Of a DNA stretch of 64,000 bases, positions 39,378-47,936 are shown one piece after another. Within the stretch, counting starts at the first letter, position 1. Each line of letters opens with the position of its first letter. The notes under the pieces are model-generated. The model worked only from the letters and a program-made list of their open reading frames with translations, did no database searches and was not told the origin of the DNA. Origin of the DNA: CAVUNY01 sp963843535 (GTDB lineage Bacteria > Chloroflexota > Anaerolineae > Anaerolineales > Anaerolineaceae); the NCBI GenBank assembly GCA_963843535.1, contig CAWJKU010000004.1, forward strand, positions 992,001-1,056,000, given 5' to 3'. The position numbers and the translations under genes were made by a program.

Positions 39378-42300
39378 TTATAACTTCGGAAAACGGCTGC
39401 ACACCGTCGCTGGTGTAGGCAGGGTCACACGTTCACCTGGTTTTAATTCTGCCGGCATCTTGCCGGTAGTTTTTGGCGCCCCCTGGTAAACCGCGATAGG
39501 GGTTCCTTCAACCGCATATTTTAATTCGATGAACGCCTGCCCGGTCAGGAAGCCTTCACTATCGACTGCACAGGATGTGACCGTACCGATCACACGGCCT
39601 TTTGGCTCCAGGACGGGATCGTTGTGGTGGGCCATACGCACTCCCTTTTCGTTAAAGCGGAAGCGTACGACCACGCCTTTGCGATTTTGTTCGCGTTCCA
39701 AAAATGCCTGACGGCCAATGAACCAGGGTTTGTAGGTTTTTACGTAGCTGCCGAACCCGGCTTCAGCCACGCCCAGGCCTAAATCTCCCCCCATTTCATG
39801 CTCGTAGAGGGGCAGTCCCGCTTCTGTGCGCAGCGAATCGCGCGCACCCAACCCGCACGGTTTCAATCCTGAAGGGGAGCCTGCAGCGATCAAAGCATTC
39901 CACAAAGCAACCGCTTGATCCGGATGCACGAATAGCTCAAACGCCATTTTTTCACCAGTATAACCGGTCCGTGAAACGACCAGATCAAAGCCGCCGACCT
40001 TCGCGTCACACAGCTCGGTGCGTTTCAGAGCGATGATTTTTTTTCGTGCAGCGCTGTCTGTGCCCAGGGCCAGCAGGATATCGCGGGATTTAGGCCCTTG
40101 CAGCGCGATATCCACACGCATATCTTCCCCGGCTTTGGGGTCGCGCAGATTGCGCAGGATAGCGTTGCGTCCTAACGCGCGCACCCACGGCCGGCCTGTG
40201 TCGATTTGCACCTCGCCTTGCCGTACTGCGTTCAGCCAGGCCCAATCTTTGTCATCGTTCGAGGCATTCACGACGACCAGGTATTTTTCGTCAGCGCGGC
40301 GGTACACCAGAGTATCGTCGATTACATTGGCCTGCGGGTCCAGAAAATGGGTGTAGCAAGATTCTCCGACCGCCAATGCGTGGATGTCATTTCCACACAC
40401 GCTGTCCAGGAACAATGCGGCATCCGATCCTTCCACCTGGTAAACGCCCATGTGTGAAACGTCAAACAATCCGGCTGCCTGTCGGGTTGCCAGGTGTTCT
40501 TCGACTACCGAGGTGTACCAGACCGGCATATCCCAGCCGGCGAAGGGAACCATTTTTGCACCAGACTGGCGGTGGGTGTCATGCAGCAGCGTCAACCGTA
40601 GGGGCGTGTCACGCTCTTCCCATCGAAACTCCGGAAGAGCAGAGCCGCTGCCAGCGGGAATGCCGATGTAATAGGGTTTATTTGCAGCCGCGGCAGAACC
40701 GTCGGCCAGTGTGACCGGATCGGCTGCCGATTCATGGATGGCTATTGGCCCGGGAATGCGGCGGATTTCTTGCGGATCGAACGCGCAGTACCCATCTGAA
40801 AGTGCGCGCAAGAAAGTGGCTGCCAGCCCGGCTTGTGGGGTCGGTACGCTGAAGCGGTAAAAACCAGGATTAACCAGCGTGATAATGCCTTCGACCTGTC
40901 CGCGCGGTGTCGCCAGGCCAGCGGGTAGGCTCATCCCGGGTTGGAGAGCTTCGACATCACTCGAAAATACATGATTGACAAAGGGCAGCACCGGCCCACC
41001 CTGGATATCTAATACCGACCAGCCTTTTTTCGCGTTGAATTTGTCATCGATGTAATAAAAATGTGGATAACCGTGCCGGGTTGGCTGAAAATCGATTCCG
41101 GCTTTTTCAGCTATGGCGCGCACGGCCAGTTTGGTATCCTCTAAAACATCAAAGTCCACTTTGGCGCGTTGGGATGGGCCTTTACGCGATTCCACGGTGT
41201 AGGGGGTCGTCGCCAGGAGAACATTGGCCATCAGATCCGCGACCTGGGTCATATCTCCTTCTTTCAGACCGCGCTGGGTCACCCAGGGGGTGCCGAAGCG
41301 AATGCCAGAGGCGACTAATGCGGTCTTGTCGCCTGGGATTGTGTTGCGGTTCAACACGATCCCGGCTATATCTAAAATGCGCGCCGCGATATCGCCCGAA
41401 AGGGAGGTCCCGTCAGGGCCGACGATCGTCTTGCAGTCGACATTGGCCATATGGGTATCGGTTCCGCCATAAGCAATTTTCAAACCTCGAGCTTTTAGCC
41501 TGGCAGTCAGGGCGACGCTGTTCAAGATAATTTGGCGCTGCAGCTGGCGGAACTGCTGGCTGTTGTCCAGTTTAAAGGCCGTGGCGAGGGCCGCGATGGT
41601 GTGCATATGGGGGCCGCCCTGTTCGCCAGGAAAAACGCTCCGGTCCAATTTCCTGCCTAAGGCGGCATCAGTGGTCAGGATGCAGGCTCCGCGCGGGCCG
41701 CACAGCGTCTTGTGGGTTGTAAAAGTAATCACCTGCGCGTAGCCGAGGGGAGATGGGATGGCCTTGCCGGCGATTAATCCGGCGATGTGTGAAATGTCCG
41801 CCAGCAAAACCGCCCCCACCGCGTCCGCGATGGCGCGGAAACGCGCCCAATCGGGTACCCAGGTATATGAGGAATAACCGGCGATAATGATCTTGGGATT
41901 ATTTTCGCGGGCTAATTTTTCGACCGCGTCATAATCTATCTGTTCTGTTTGCGGGTCGACATTATAGTGAATGACTTTATAAAGCTTGCCAGAGCGATTA
42001 ACCGATGATCCATGGGTCAGGTGACCGCCGTGCAGCAAATTCATGCCGAGAATGACATCGCCAGGATTGAGCAGGGCAGTATAGACCGCGTTGTTGGCGG
42101 GGGCGCCGGATAGGGGCTGGACGTTGGCGTAGATTTGATCAGCGGTAAAATCATCCGTGGCAAACAGCTCTGCGCAGCGGCGACGGGCCAGCGACTCGAT
42201 GATATCCGCGTATTCGACCCCCTTGTAATATCGAGGATCAGCATAGCGCCGATAAAATGAGAGGCGATCGGTATAATTCAGGATTTCGTCTTCATTCATC

Positions 42301-42503
42301 CAGCGTGTTTCTTCATCCGGATAGCCTTCGGCATATAGATTTTGGAAAACCGAACCCAGGGATTCGCGGATCGAAGCTGGAGCGGTGCTTTCACTTGGGA
42401 TCAGGATCAATTTACGGTATTGGCGCTCGGCTTCCAGCTGATTGAGCTCATATACGGTAGGGTCGAGATCGGCCAGGTTACCGCGGAATAGGAAATCGGT
42501 CAT
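39378..42503 (-). CDS. Serine hydroxymethyltransferase-aminomethyltransferase (GlyA-GcvT) fusion
   Basis: A 1,041-residue fusion of two one-carbon enzymes. Residues 1 to about 470 are serine hydroxymethyltransferase (serine + THF to glycine + methylene-THF), with LIPSESTAP, YAEGYP and the PLP Lys in TTHKTLCGPRG. About 155 residues of linker follow. Residues about 630-1041 are the glycine-cleavage T protein: FAGWDMPVWY, GLFDVSHMG, LSRTGYTGE-like VSRTGYTGE, and ARDSLRTEAGLPLYEHE. Both halves make or use 5,10-methylene-THF, so channelling is conceivable. The true start is ATG 42503 with AGGAG 8 bases upstream; the longer open frame to 42746 is not coding. No frame break lies at the joint, so the fusion is real in this sequence. 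Confidence 0.93.
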   Translation of the reverse strand: MTDFLFRGNLADLDPTVYELNQLEAERQYRKLILIPSESTAPASIRESLGSVFQNLYAEGYPDEETRWMNEDEILNYTDRLSFYRRYADPRYYKGVEYADIIESLARRRCAELFATDDFTADQIYANVQPLSGAPANNAVYTALLNPGDVILGMNLLHGGHLTHGSSVNRSGKLYKVIHYNVDPQTEQIDYDAVEKLARENNPKIIIAGYSSYTWVPDWARFRAIADAVGAVLLADISHIAGLIAGKAIPSPLGYAQVITFTTHKTLCGPRGACILTTDAALGRKLDRSVFPGEQGGPHMHTIAALATAFKLDNSQQFRQLQRQIILNSVALTARLKARGLKIAYGGTDTHMANVDCKTIVGPDGTSLSGDIAARILDIAGIVLNRNTIPGDKTALVASGIRFGTPWVTQRGLKEGDMTQVADLMANVLLATTPYTVESRKGPSQRAKVDFDVLEDTKLAVRAIAEKAGIDFQPTRHGYPHFYYIDDKFNAKKGWSVLDIQGGPVLPFVNHVFSSDVEALQPGMSLPAGLATPRGQVEGIITLVNPGFYRFSVPTPQAGLAATFLRALSDGYCAFDPQEIRRIPGPIAIHESAADPVTLADGSAAAANKPYYIGIPAGSGSALPEFRWEERDTPLRLTLLHDTHRQSGAKMVPFAGWDMPVWYTSVVEEHLATRQAAGLFDVSHMGVYQVEGSDAALFLDSVCGNDIHALAVGESCYTHFLDPQANVIDDTLVYRRADEKYLVVVNASNDDKDWAWLNAVRQGEVQIDTGRPWVRALGRNAILRNLRDPKAGEDMRVDIALQGPKSRDILLALGTDSAARKKIIALKRTELCDAKVGGFDLVVSRTGYTGEKMAFELFVHPDQAVALWNALIAAGSPSGLKPCGLGARDSLRTEAGLPLYEHEMGGDLGLGVAEAGFGSYVKTYKPWFIGRQAFLEREQNRKGVVVRFRFNEKGVRMAHHNDPVLEPKGRVIGTVTSCAVDSEGFLTGQAFIELKYAVEGTPIAVYQGAPKTTGKMPAELKPGERVTLPTPATVCSRFPKL

Positions 42504-42549
42504 GGATGTACTCCTGAGAACTATTTTTTTTGGAAAAGAATTATAGTTA

Positions 42550-42578
42550 ATTCTAGTCCGCCGAAGAGGGTCGGTCAA
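42550..42578 (-). promoter_or_regulatory. Promoter of the GlyA-GcvT fusion gene
   Basis: On the minus strand, TTGACC (42578-42573), a 17-bp spacer and TAGAAT (42555-42550), about 46 bases before the start codon. I found no recognisable glycine riboswitch in the leader. Confidence 0.7.
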
Positions 42579-42769
42579 GTGAAGATCGTTACCATAATCT
42601 GAGTTGTCCGACAATATCCTGCGGCCCGGATTTATGGATGCAAGATTTCCAGAAATTGTACCATTCCAGCCTCGGGAGTTGGTTTTGATCCAATGCGTTG
42701 CTGGTTTGGCTGTAAAGGTTTTGGGTGGGCTTATAATCAGGTCCAATCAGAGCAGAACGCGGAACCATA

Positions 42770-45154
42770 ATGACCAATCCAAATTCATTGAACAACGCTT
42801 ATCCATCCTACCCTCCCGCGAATACAGGCTGCTGGAATACGATCCTGGTTCCGCTGGTTGGGTTTTGGATCAGTGGGGTAATTGCCATCTGCCAGTTCGC
42901 GACCTGGTCATTGGAGCAGACCTATTTTAACAGCATCGTCCCCCCGGTTGATCCGCGCTGGATCATTGGGCTGGTTGGTGGCGCGGCAATCTGGCTGCCC
43001 AGTTTCTTCTTATCACGATCTACGCGATTGGTCCACCGCGCGGCTTTCAAATCATGGGAGACGGCAGCCTATCTTGTTATAGCAATGATGCCAGCCCGTT
43101 TCTTAAGCCTCACCGACAGCCAGGGGGTGGAATTGATCCAGCTGGCCGCGCTATGCCTGTTCTTATTGGCTGTCTTCCTGGGAAAAGGCAGCCAGCGATC
43201 CGAAAAAATTTTTCCCATCCAGACCGTTCTTACGGCAGCCGCCGTCGGCGGCCTGCTGCTCATCCCTTGGGCGGCCTGGGGGGCATTGGGCTCTTTGCTG
43301 GATGTTGTTTTGGGCGGATTGGCGGCGTTTTTGGGGGGAACAGCCGCCGCAAAGGTATTGGAGGTTTACAAACCGCCGCAAGGTCAGATCCAATCCCGAT
43401 ACCAACGCTGGTTGATGGTGATTGGCGCGCCAATCACCCTGGCCATTTTCGCTTTTGCCTTCGGCTTGAATGGCAATGAATGGTTGTTATTGCTTGTTTT
43501 CCCACCACTGGGATGGTTTGCAGCTGTTACGCAGAATCAAGCGGATGGACGCAAGGTATTCTGGTTATTGGCATTGGTGTTAGGCCTGGGGTTCAGCGGC
43601 CCGTTGGTTTGGATAGACCCGGATGAACTGGCTGTGATTGTCACCCTGGGCCAGGGCGAGCTGATGGAATGGGCGCTAAGGGCGGGATTGGCGAGCGCCG
43701 GATTAACAGTGATAGGATTGATCCTGGCAGGATTGCTCGTCGTAAAAATTCCACCTGCCAGGCAAAAACGATGGGCAATCTTGTTCGCGGGGATCGTTTG
43801 CGCCGGGTCAGGCCTCATATATTTTCTCGCCGGTCAACCCGGTTTATATGGCGAGCAGATTTTCGTGATTTTAAAGGAGCAGGCAAATTTATCCGCCTTC
43901 GAGGGAATCTCAGATGTTTCGTATAGGCGTAGTGAAGTTTACCGCGCACTGGTGGATACCGCTAACCGCAGCCAATCCGGGCTGCGCCAGGACCTTTCGC
44001 GCTGGGGGCAGAAGTTTCAATCGTACTATCTGGTAAACGCAATTGAAGTAGAAGCCGGTCCGTTGGTCAGGGGCTGGCTGCTCAGCCGCCCTGAAGTCGA
44101 CCGGGTGCTAACCAGCCCGCATCTCCGCCCTCTGCCGGAAACCCTGCCTGTTGCCAGCGGAAGCCAACAAAAACCGGCTTCACCCCAATGGAATTTAACC
44201 ATGGTGCATGCCAACCAGGTTTGGGATGAATTAGGCGTTACCGGCGAAGGAATCGTTATCGGCCAATCTGATTCTGGCGTAGAAGGGACGCATCCAGAAC
44301 TGGTTGACCAATACCGCGGCAAGGACGGCCAAAATGACGGCTCATGGTTTGATCCCTGGTTTCATTCGACGCAGCCGGTTGATATCGGCGGTCACGGCAC
44401 CCATACCCTGGGAACGATTCTAGGCAAAAACGTGGGAATTGCGCCGGATGCGCAGTGGATAGGATGTGTAAACCTGGCGCGCAACCTGGCGAACCCGGCC
44501 TTATACTTGAGCTGCATGCAATTTATGCTGGCTCCATTCCCGCAGGACGGCGATCCAATGGTCGACGGGCGGCCTGAGATGGGGGCGCAGGTGTTGAATA
44601 ATTCCTGGGGCTGCCCGGTTGTTGAAGGCTGCGATACGAACACATTTACCCCGGCAGTCCGTGCACTGGAGACCGCTGGATTATTCGTGGTGGCTTCTGC
44701 CGGGAATGACGGGGAGAGCGGTTGCGGAAGCGTGCGCGATCCTATCGCGATTTACGCCGAGGTATTTTCTGTTGGGGCGGTCGACCGCTATGGGCAAAGA
44801 GCCAGCTTCAGCAGCCTGGGACCGGTGACTGTGGACGGCAGCGGGCGTTTGAAGCCAGATCTGGCAGCGCCTGGAGCAGAAGTGCTTTCAGCTTTTCCTG
44901 ACCATACTTATGAGGTCCTCAGCGGGACATCAATGGCAGGGCCCCATGTGGTTGGCACTGTCGCATTAATGTGGTCGGCCAATCCCAATCTGGTGGGGAA
45001 TATCGCACTCACCCGGCGTATTTTGGAATTGACTGCCTCGCCATACTCGGGTCCAGTTTCAGCATGCGGCACGAACTCTGCGCCCAACGATACGGTCGGC
45101 TATGGCATTGTGAATGCGTATGCGGCCGTGCAGTTGGCGTTGGCGGAAAAGTGA
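42770..45154 (+). CDS. Subtilisin-like (S8) protease with N-terminal polytopic membrane domain
   Basis: A 794-residue protein. The first about 370 residues contain roughly nine to ten hydrophobic helices; the rest is a subtilase domain. The catalytic triad is complete: Asp in GQSDSGVEGTHPEL (about residue 500), His in GGHGTHTLGT (about 541), Ser in SGTSMAGPHV (about 721), plus the oxyanion Asn in VVASAGNDG. The protease would sit outside the membrane. Most subtilases have a cleavable signal and propeptide instead, so the multi-pass N-terminus is unusual. A TATAAT at 42732-42737 is a possible promoter; the ribosome site is weak. Confidence 0.9.
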   Translation: MTNPNSLNNAYPSYPPANTGCWNTILVPLVGFWISGVIAICQFATWSLEQTYFNSIVPPVDPRWIIGLVGGAAIWLPSFFLSRSTRLVHRAAFKSWETAAYLVIAMMPARFLSLTDSQGVELIQLAALCLFLLAVFLGKGSQRSEKIFPIQTVLTAAAVGGLLLIPWAAWGALGSLLDVVLGGLAAFLGGTAAAKVLEVYKPPQGQIQSRYQRWLMVIGAPITLAIFAFAFGLNGNEWLLLLVFPPLGWFAAVTQNQADGRKVFWLLALVLGLGFSGPLVWIDPDELAVIVTLGQGELMEWALRAGLASAGLTVIGLILAGLLVVKIPPARQKRWAILFAGIVCAGSGLIYFLAGQPGLYGEQIFVILKEQANLSAFEGISDVSYRRSEVYRALVDTANRSQSGLRQDLSRWGQKFQSYYLVNAIEVEAGPLVRGWLLSRPEVDRVLTSPHLRPLPETLPVASGSQQKPASPQWNLTMVHANQVWDELGVTGEGIVIGQSDSGVEGTHPELVDQYRGKDGQNDGSWFDPWFHSTQPVDIGGHGTHTLGTILGKNVGIAPDAQWIGCVNLARNLANPALYLSCMQFMLAPFPQDGDPMVDGRPEMGAQVLNNSWGCPVVEGCDTNTFTPAVRALETAGLFVVASAGNDGESGCGSVRDPIAIYAEVFSVGAVDRYGQRASFSSLGPVTVDGSGRLKPDLAAPGAEVLSAFPDHTYEVLSGTSMAGPHVVGTVALMWSANPNLVGNIALTRRILELTASPYSGPVSACGTNSAPNDTVGYGIVNAYAAVQLALAEK

Positions 45155-45326
45155 AAAGCTCTTGCATATTCCCCAATAATTTATTATATTTTGGCTTCGA
45201 CCAATCTACATCAGGAAAGATGATGAAATACTTTACCTTGCCATTTTCAGAATGGAAATATCGAGATATTGCGCATCCTCACCAGCCAGGCGGGGTTAAT
45301 ATAGATAAAACAGGCTGCATCCTCCG

Positions 45327-45890
45327 GTGATCGATTCAGACGATAACGAGGCTCTGGAACGAGCCATCCAGGGGGATCCTGAAGCGTTCAGCATCTTGTA
45401 TGAACGGTATATCAGGCGTATTTACAATTATGTATTTTACCGCACCGGCAATGCATACGACGCAGAGGATATAACTGAAAGGGTTTTTCATAGGGCTTTC
45501 GGGCACATTCAGACCTATAATAATCGTGGTGTACCTTTTTCCGCCTGGCTTTACCGCATTGCCCATAATCTGGTCGCAAATTGGCACAGGGATAACAGCC
45601 GGCGCAAGGAAGTTCCCCTGGAAGACCGGACGATTGTCCAGGTGCACCGCACTCACCCTGAGCTAGAATTGGTGAACAACCAGGAAAAAGAGGTTCTGCT
45701 CAAAGTGATCCGTTCTCTTCCTGAAGATCGGCAGCAGCTTTTGATTTTGAAGTTTGTGGAGCATCTTTCCAACCAGGAAGTTGCCGTAATTATGGGGCGC
45801 AGCGAAGGTGCAATAAAAAGCCTGTACCACCGGACATTACTCACCTTGCGTGAAGAGCTCGATAAGATTGGTTTCGTAGAAGGAGCCTGA
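45327..45890 (+). CDS. ECF-type RNA polymerase sigma factor
   Basis: A 187-residue sigma-70 family protein with region 2 (ALYERYI-like FSILYERYIRRIYNYVFYRTGNAYDAEDI, split across residues 21-50), FSAWLYRIAHNLVANWHRD, and region 4 helix-turn-helix (LSNQEVAVIMGRSEGAIKSLYHR). No adjacent classic zinc anti-sigma gene is present; the operon continues with a DegV protein (2-base gap) and an 87-residue single-helix membrane protein (one-base gap), which may supply the anti-sigma role. GTG start without a good ribosome site. Confidence 0.9.
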   Translation: MIDSDDNEALERAIQGDPEAFSILYERYIRRIYNYVFYRTGNAYDAEDITERVFHRAFGHIQTYNNRGVPFSAWLYRIAHNLVANWHRDNSRRKEVPLEDRTIVQVHRTHPELELVNNQEKEVLLKVIRSLPEDRQQLLILKFVEHLSNQEVAVIMGRSEGAIKSLYHRTLLTLREELDKIGFVEGA

Positions 45891-45892
45891 CG

Positions 45893-46744
45893 ATGTTTAG
45901 GATCGTGACAGATGGCGCGGTTGACATGCCGCGAAGTTGGGAGAAAGAATACGACATTCATATCCTCCCGCTTTGGGTGCGTTTTGGGGATCGCATGTAT
46001 ACCCAGGGTGTCGATGTGGGGCCTGAAAATTTCTACGACCTGGTTCGCAAAAACCGTGTTATCCCCAAAACCTCGCTGCCTTCTCCCCAGCAGGTGGTAG
46101 ATTTTTACCGGAAAATTGCTCAGAAAGGTGACAATATTCTTTCGGTACATGTCGCCAGCAAATTGTCTGGCACATTCTCTGTCATCCAGATCGCCGCGCG
46201 CGAATTATCCAATGAAATGAACGTGGTCCCATTTGATTCGGGAGCTGGCTCGGCAGCGATGGGGTGGATGTGCCGCGAAGCCAGGATTTTGGAACGAAGC
46301 GGTGCAGCCATGTCGGAAATTGTGCACAGACTGGAGAGGATCCGCCAGCGCTTAACCCTGATATTTACAGTTGACAATCTGGAATTCGCTGAATTGAGCG
46401 GGCGGGTGAATTCACTACAGAGCACGATTTCTTCTCTGCTGCGCATCAAACCGATCATCATGCTGAAAGACGGATTACTGTATGCGGGTGAAAAGGTGCG
46501 CACCCGGCATAAAGCCCTGGACCGGATTTTAGAATGCGTTCGAGAAAAAGTAGGACAACAAAAAGTTATGATGGCGGTGGTGCATGCCGCCGATCCAGAG
46601 ACAGCTCAGATACTGGTAGACAAAGCAAAAACTTTGTTCAATATCAAGGAGTTAATTGTTACCGATCTATCTATCCCGGTAGCGGCTCATCTGGGTCCAG
46701 GTACGGTAGGGATCATTGCAATCCCGGTAGAAGAGGATCGGTAA
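45893..46744 (+). CDS. DegV family fatty-acid-binding protein
   Basis: A 283-residue DegV-domain protein. FRIVTDGAVDMP at the N-terminus, PKTSLPSPQQVVDFY, the SVHVASKLSGTFSVIQIAA loop, and the C-terminal HLGPGTVGIIA are diagnostic. DegV/FakB proteins bind a fatty acid and present it to a fatty acid kinase (FakA); no fakA is in this window. It is co-transcribed with the ECF sigma factor, which hints at lipid-linked control, but this is inference. Confidence 0.92.
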   Translation: MFRIVTDGAVDMPRSWEKEYDIHILPLWVRFGDRMYTQGVDVGPENFYDLVRKNRVIPKTSLPSPQQVVDFYRKIAQKGDNILSVHVASKLSGTFSVIQIAARELSNEMNVVPFDSGAGSAAMGWMCREARILERSGAAMSEIVHRLERIRQRLTLIFTVDNLEFAELSGRVNSLQSTISSLLRIKPIIMLKDGLLYAGEKVRTRHKALDRILECVREKVGQQKVMMAVVHAADPETAQILVDKAKTLFNIKELIVTDLSIPVAAHLGPGTVGIIAIPVEEDR

Positions 46745-46745
46745 A

Positions 46746-47009
46746 ATGATTGAGGTAGACCGCTTTAATCGAAAAAGCTTACGCGCACAGGATCTGGAAT
46801 TTGCCCTGGTTTCGTCGCTAAATCCAGTCGACCCAGATCCAGAATTCGTGACCCGGTTACGCAGCCGCTTTGATCATTCTCCCTCCACGGTGGTAGAACA
46901 CCGTACTTTTTGGGAAGCATACGTCATAGCAGCTTCCGGTTTATTTTTGGGTACTTTTTTGATCTGGTTGGTACAGCGGCTTGCTGGCGGGCGTAAAACA
47001 GGGGTTTAA
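46746..47009 (+). CDS. Small single-helix membrane protein (possible anti-sigma factor)
   Basis: 87 residues: a charged N-terminal half (about 55 residues) and one membrane helix (YVIAASGLFLGTFLIWLVQR). The gene begins one base after the DegV stop. The layout, a short cytoplasmic domain plus one helix in an ECF operon, is that of a minimal anti-sigma factor, though no ZAS-type zinc motif is visible. Function otherwise unknown. Confidence 0.65.
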   Translation: MIEVDRFNRKSLRAQDLEFALVSSLNPVDPDPEFVTRLRSRFDHSPSTVVEHRTFWEAYVIAASGLFLGTFLIWLVQRLAGGRKTGV

Positions 47010-47035
47010 TAATTCTATTCGATGATGACAACGAA

Positions 47036-47067
47036 TACCGCAGTGGTGTCCACTGCGGTAATTTTTT
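47036..47067 (+). terminator. Terminator of the ECF sigma factor operon
   Basis: A perfect 11-bp stem (47036-47046 with 47050-47060), 3-nt TGT loop, followed by ATTTTTTAT. It overlaps the stop codon of the convergent glutaredoxin gene. Confidence 0.92.
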
Positions 47068-47329
47068 ATATTCGGGGGAGGCCAAATTTGGCGGCAAGCT
47101 GCCCGATCGAGGGCTCAACTAATTTCGTGCCATCCGGGAAAATTATGGTAGGGACTGAGCGAAAGCCGCGATTTACCGATTCAACGAATTTTCGGGCCTG
47201 CAAATCGGTGTCGATATCTACCCATTTGTATGCAATGTGATTTTCGTCCAAGAATCTTCTTGCCCGGCGGGTGTCTCCACACCACACAGTCCCATAAACG
47301 ATGATTTCTGTCGTTTCCATTGAATACAT
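47066..47329 (-). CDS. Glutaredoxin/mycoredoxin-like protein
   Basis: An 87-residue thioredoxin-fold protein. IIVYGTVWCGDTRRAR carries a CxxT active site (only the N-terminal Cys), as in monothiol-like glutaredoxins and mycoredoxin relatives; SVPTIIFPDGT contains the cis-Pro loop. It may reduce mixed disulfides of a low-molecular-weight thiol. AAGGA, overlapping the stop region of the upstream HEPN-like gene, serves as ribosome site, so the two are coupled. Confidence 0.88.
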   Translation of the reverse strand: MYSMETTEIIVYGTVWCGDTRRARRFLDENHIAYKWVDIDTDLQARKFVESVNRGFRSVPTIIFPDGTKLVEPSIGQLAAKFGLPRI

Positions 47330-47334
47330 TCTGG

Positions 47335-47670
47335 TCAGTCCTTGTTCAGAGTTTGAATTAACCAGCGGGTTTCTGCAACGAGATCGATCTGCGAGGGCAG
47401 GTGAAAATCTTCGTTGACCCGCATCAAAAGATGATCGATCACCTGGCGAACCTCATCGGAAGTCTCCCATTCGTCGCGAAAGAATTGCAGGATGTCAAAG
47501 GCTGAAGCGGTCGCAACCGGTACCCCCTGGTTGCCCAGGAAAGAGCGAACGGCAATTCCTGCTGCCCGGCGAGCGCTGACCCTCGCCCGGCCCTCAAAAC
47601 CAGCGGAGCGGGCCTTTTCTGCGCTGGCTAACTCCGCGTTGGCCTGGGAAAGCGCTTCCTCAGCAATCAT
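47335..47670 (-). CDS. HEPN-like helical protein
   Basis: A 111-residue all-helical protein. The pattern AEEALSQANAELASAEKA, then ARVSARRAAGIAVRSFL, then a C-terminal helix pair resembles HEPN-domain proteins, but the RX4-6H ribonuclease motif of toxin HEPNs is not seen, and no nucleotidyltransferase (MNT) partner is adjacent. It is co-oriented with the glutaredoxin gene. Toxin activity is unlikely; true function unknown. Confidence 0.7.
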   Translation of the reverse strand: MIAEEALSQANAELASAEKARSAGFEGRARVSARRAAGIAVRSFLGNQGVPVATASAFDILQFFRDEWETSDEVRQVIDHLLMRVNEDFHLPSQIDLVAETRWLIQTLNKD

Positions 47671-47784
47671 GCTTTTATTTTACTTCAATCCGCCTGGTAA
47701 AAGGTTTGCAACCTTATCATCTTTGAAAATGGCGGAATTGGCAATATAATGAGTAATAATATAGAACCTATCTGAAAATATTGC

Positions 47785-47831
47785 TTGAGAGTTTAATTTG
47801 CGAGGCGAAGCCTCGCAAATTAAACTCTCAA
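47785..47831. repeat. Perfect 22-bp hairpin in a divergent intergenic region
   Basis: A flawless 22-bp inverted repeat (47785-47806 with 47810-47831) with a GAA loop between the HEPN-like gene and the S51-like gene, which diverge. A terminator makes no sense here for either gene, so an operator, an RNA structure or a mobile palindrome are the alternatives. The rest of the 266-base gap shows nothing clear. Confidence 0.8.
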
Positions 47832-47936
47832 AAAATTTTCTGGATAGATACATGGAATATAAGATTTATTCGGGATAAGGGCAATTTTGGCATGCTTATC
47901 CTGTACAGACTTCGGACCATTTTGATCGGAGTGATC

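Noticed and set aside
42504..42746. Extension of the GlyA-GcvT fusion frame
   Set aside because: It covers the promoter (TTGACC-N17-TAGAAT) and lacks homology; ATG 42503 has AGGAG at the right distance and begins the SHMT domain.
42504..42769. Glycine riboswitch ahead of the GlyA-GcvT fusion
   Set aside because: No conserved glycine aptamer core was seen in the short leader.
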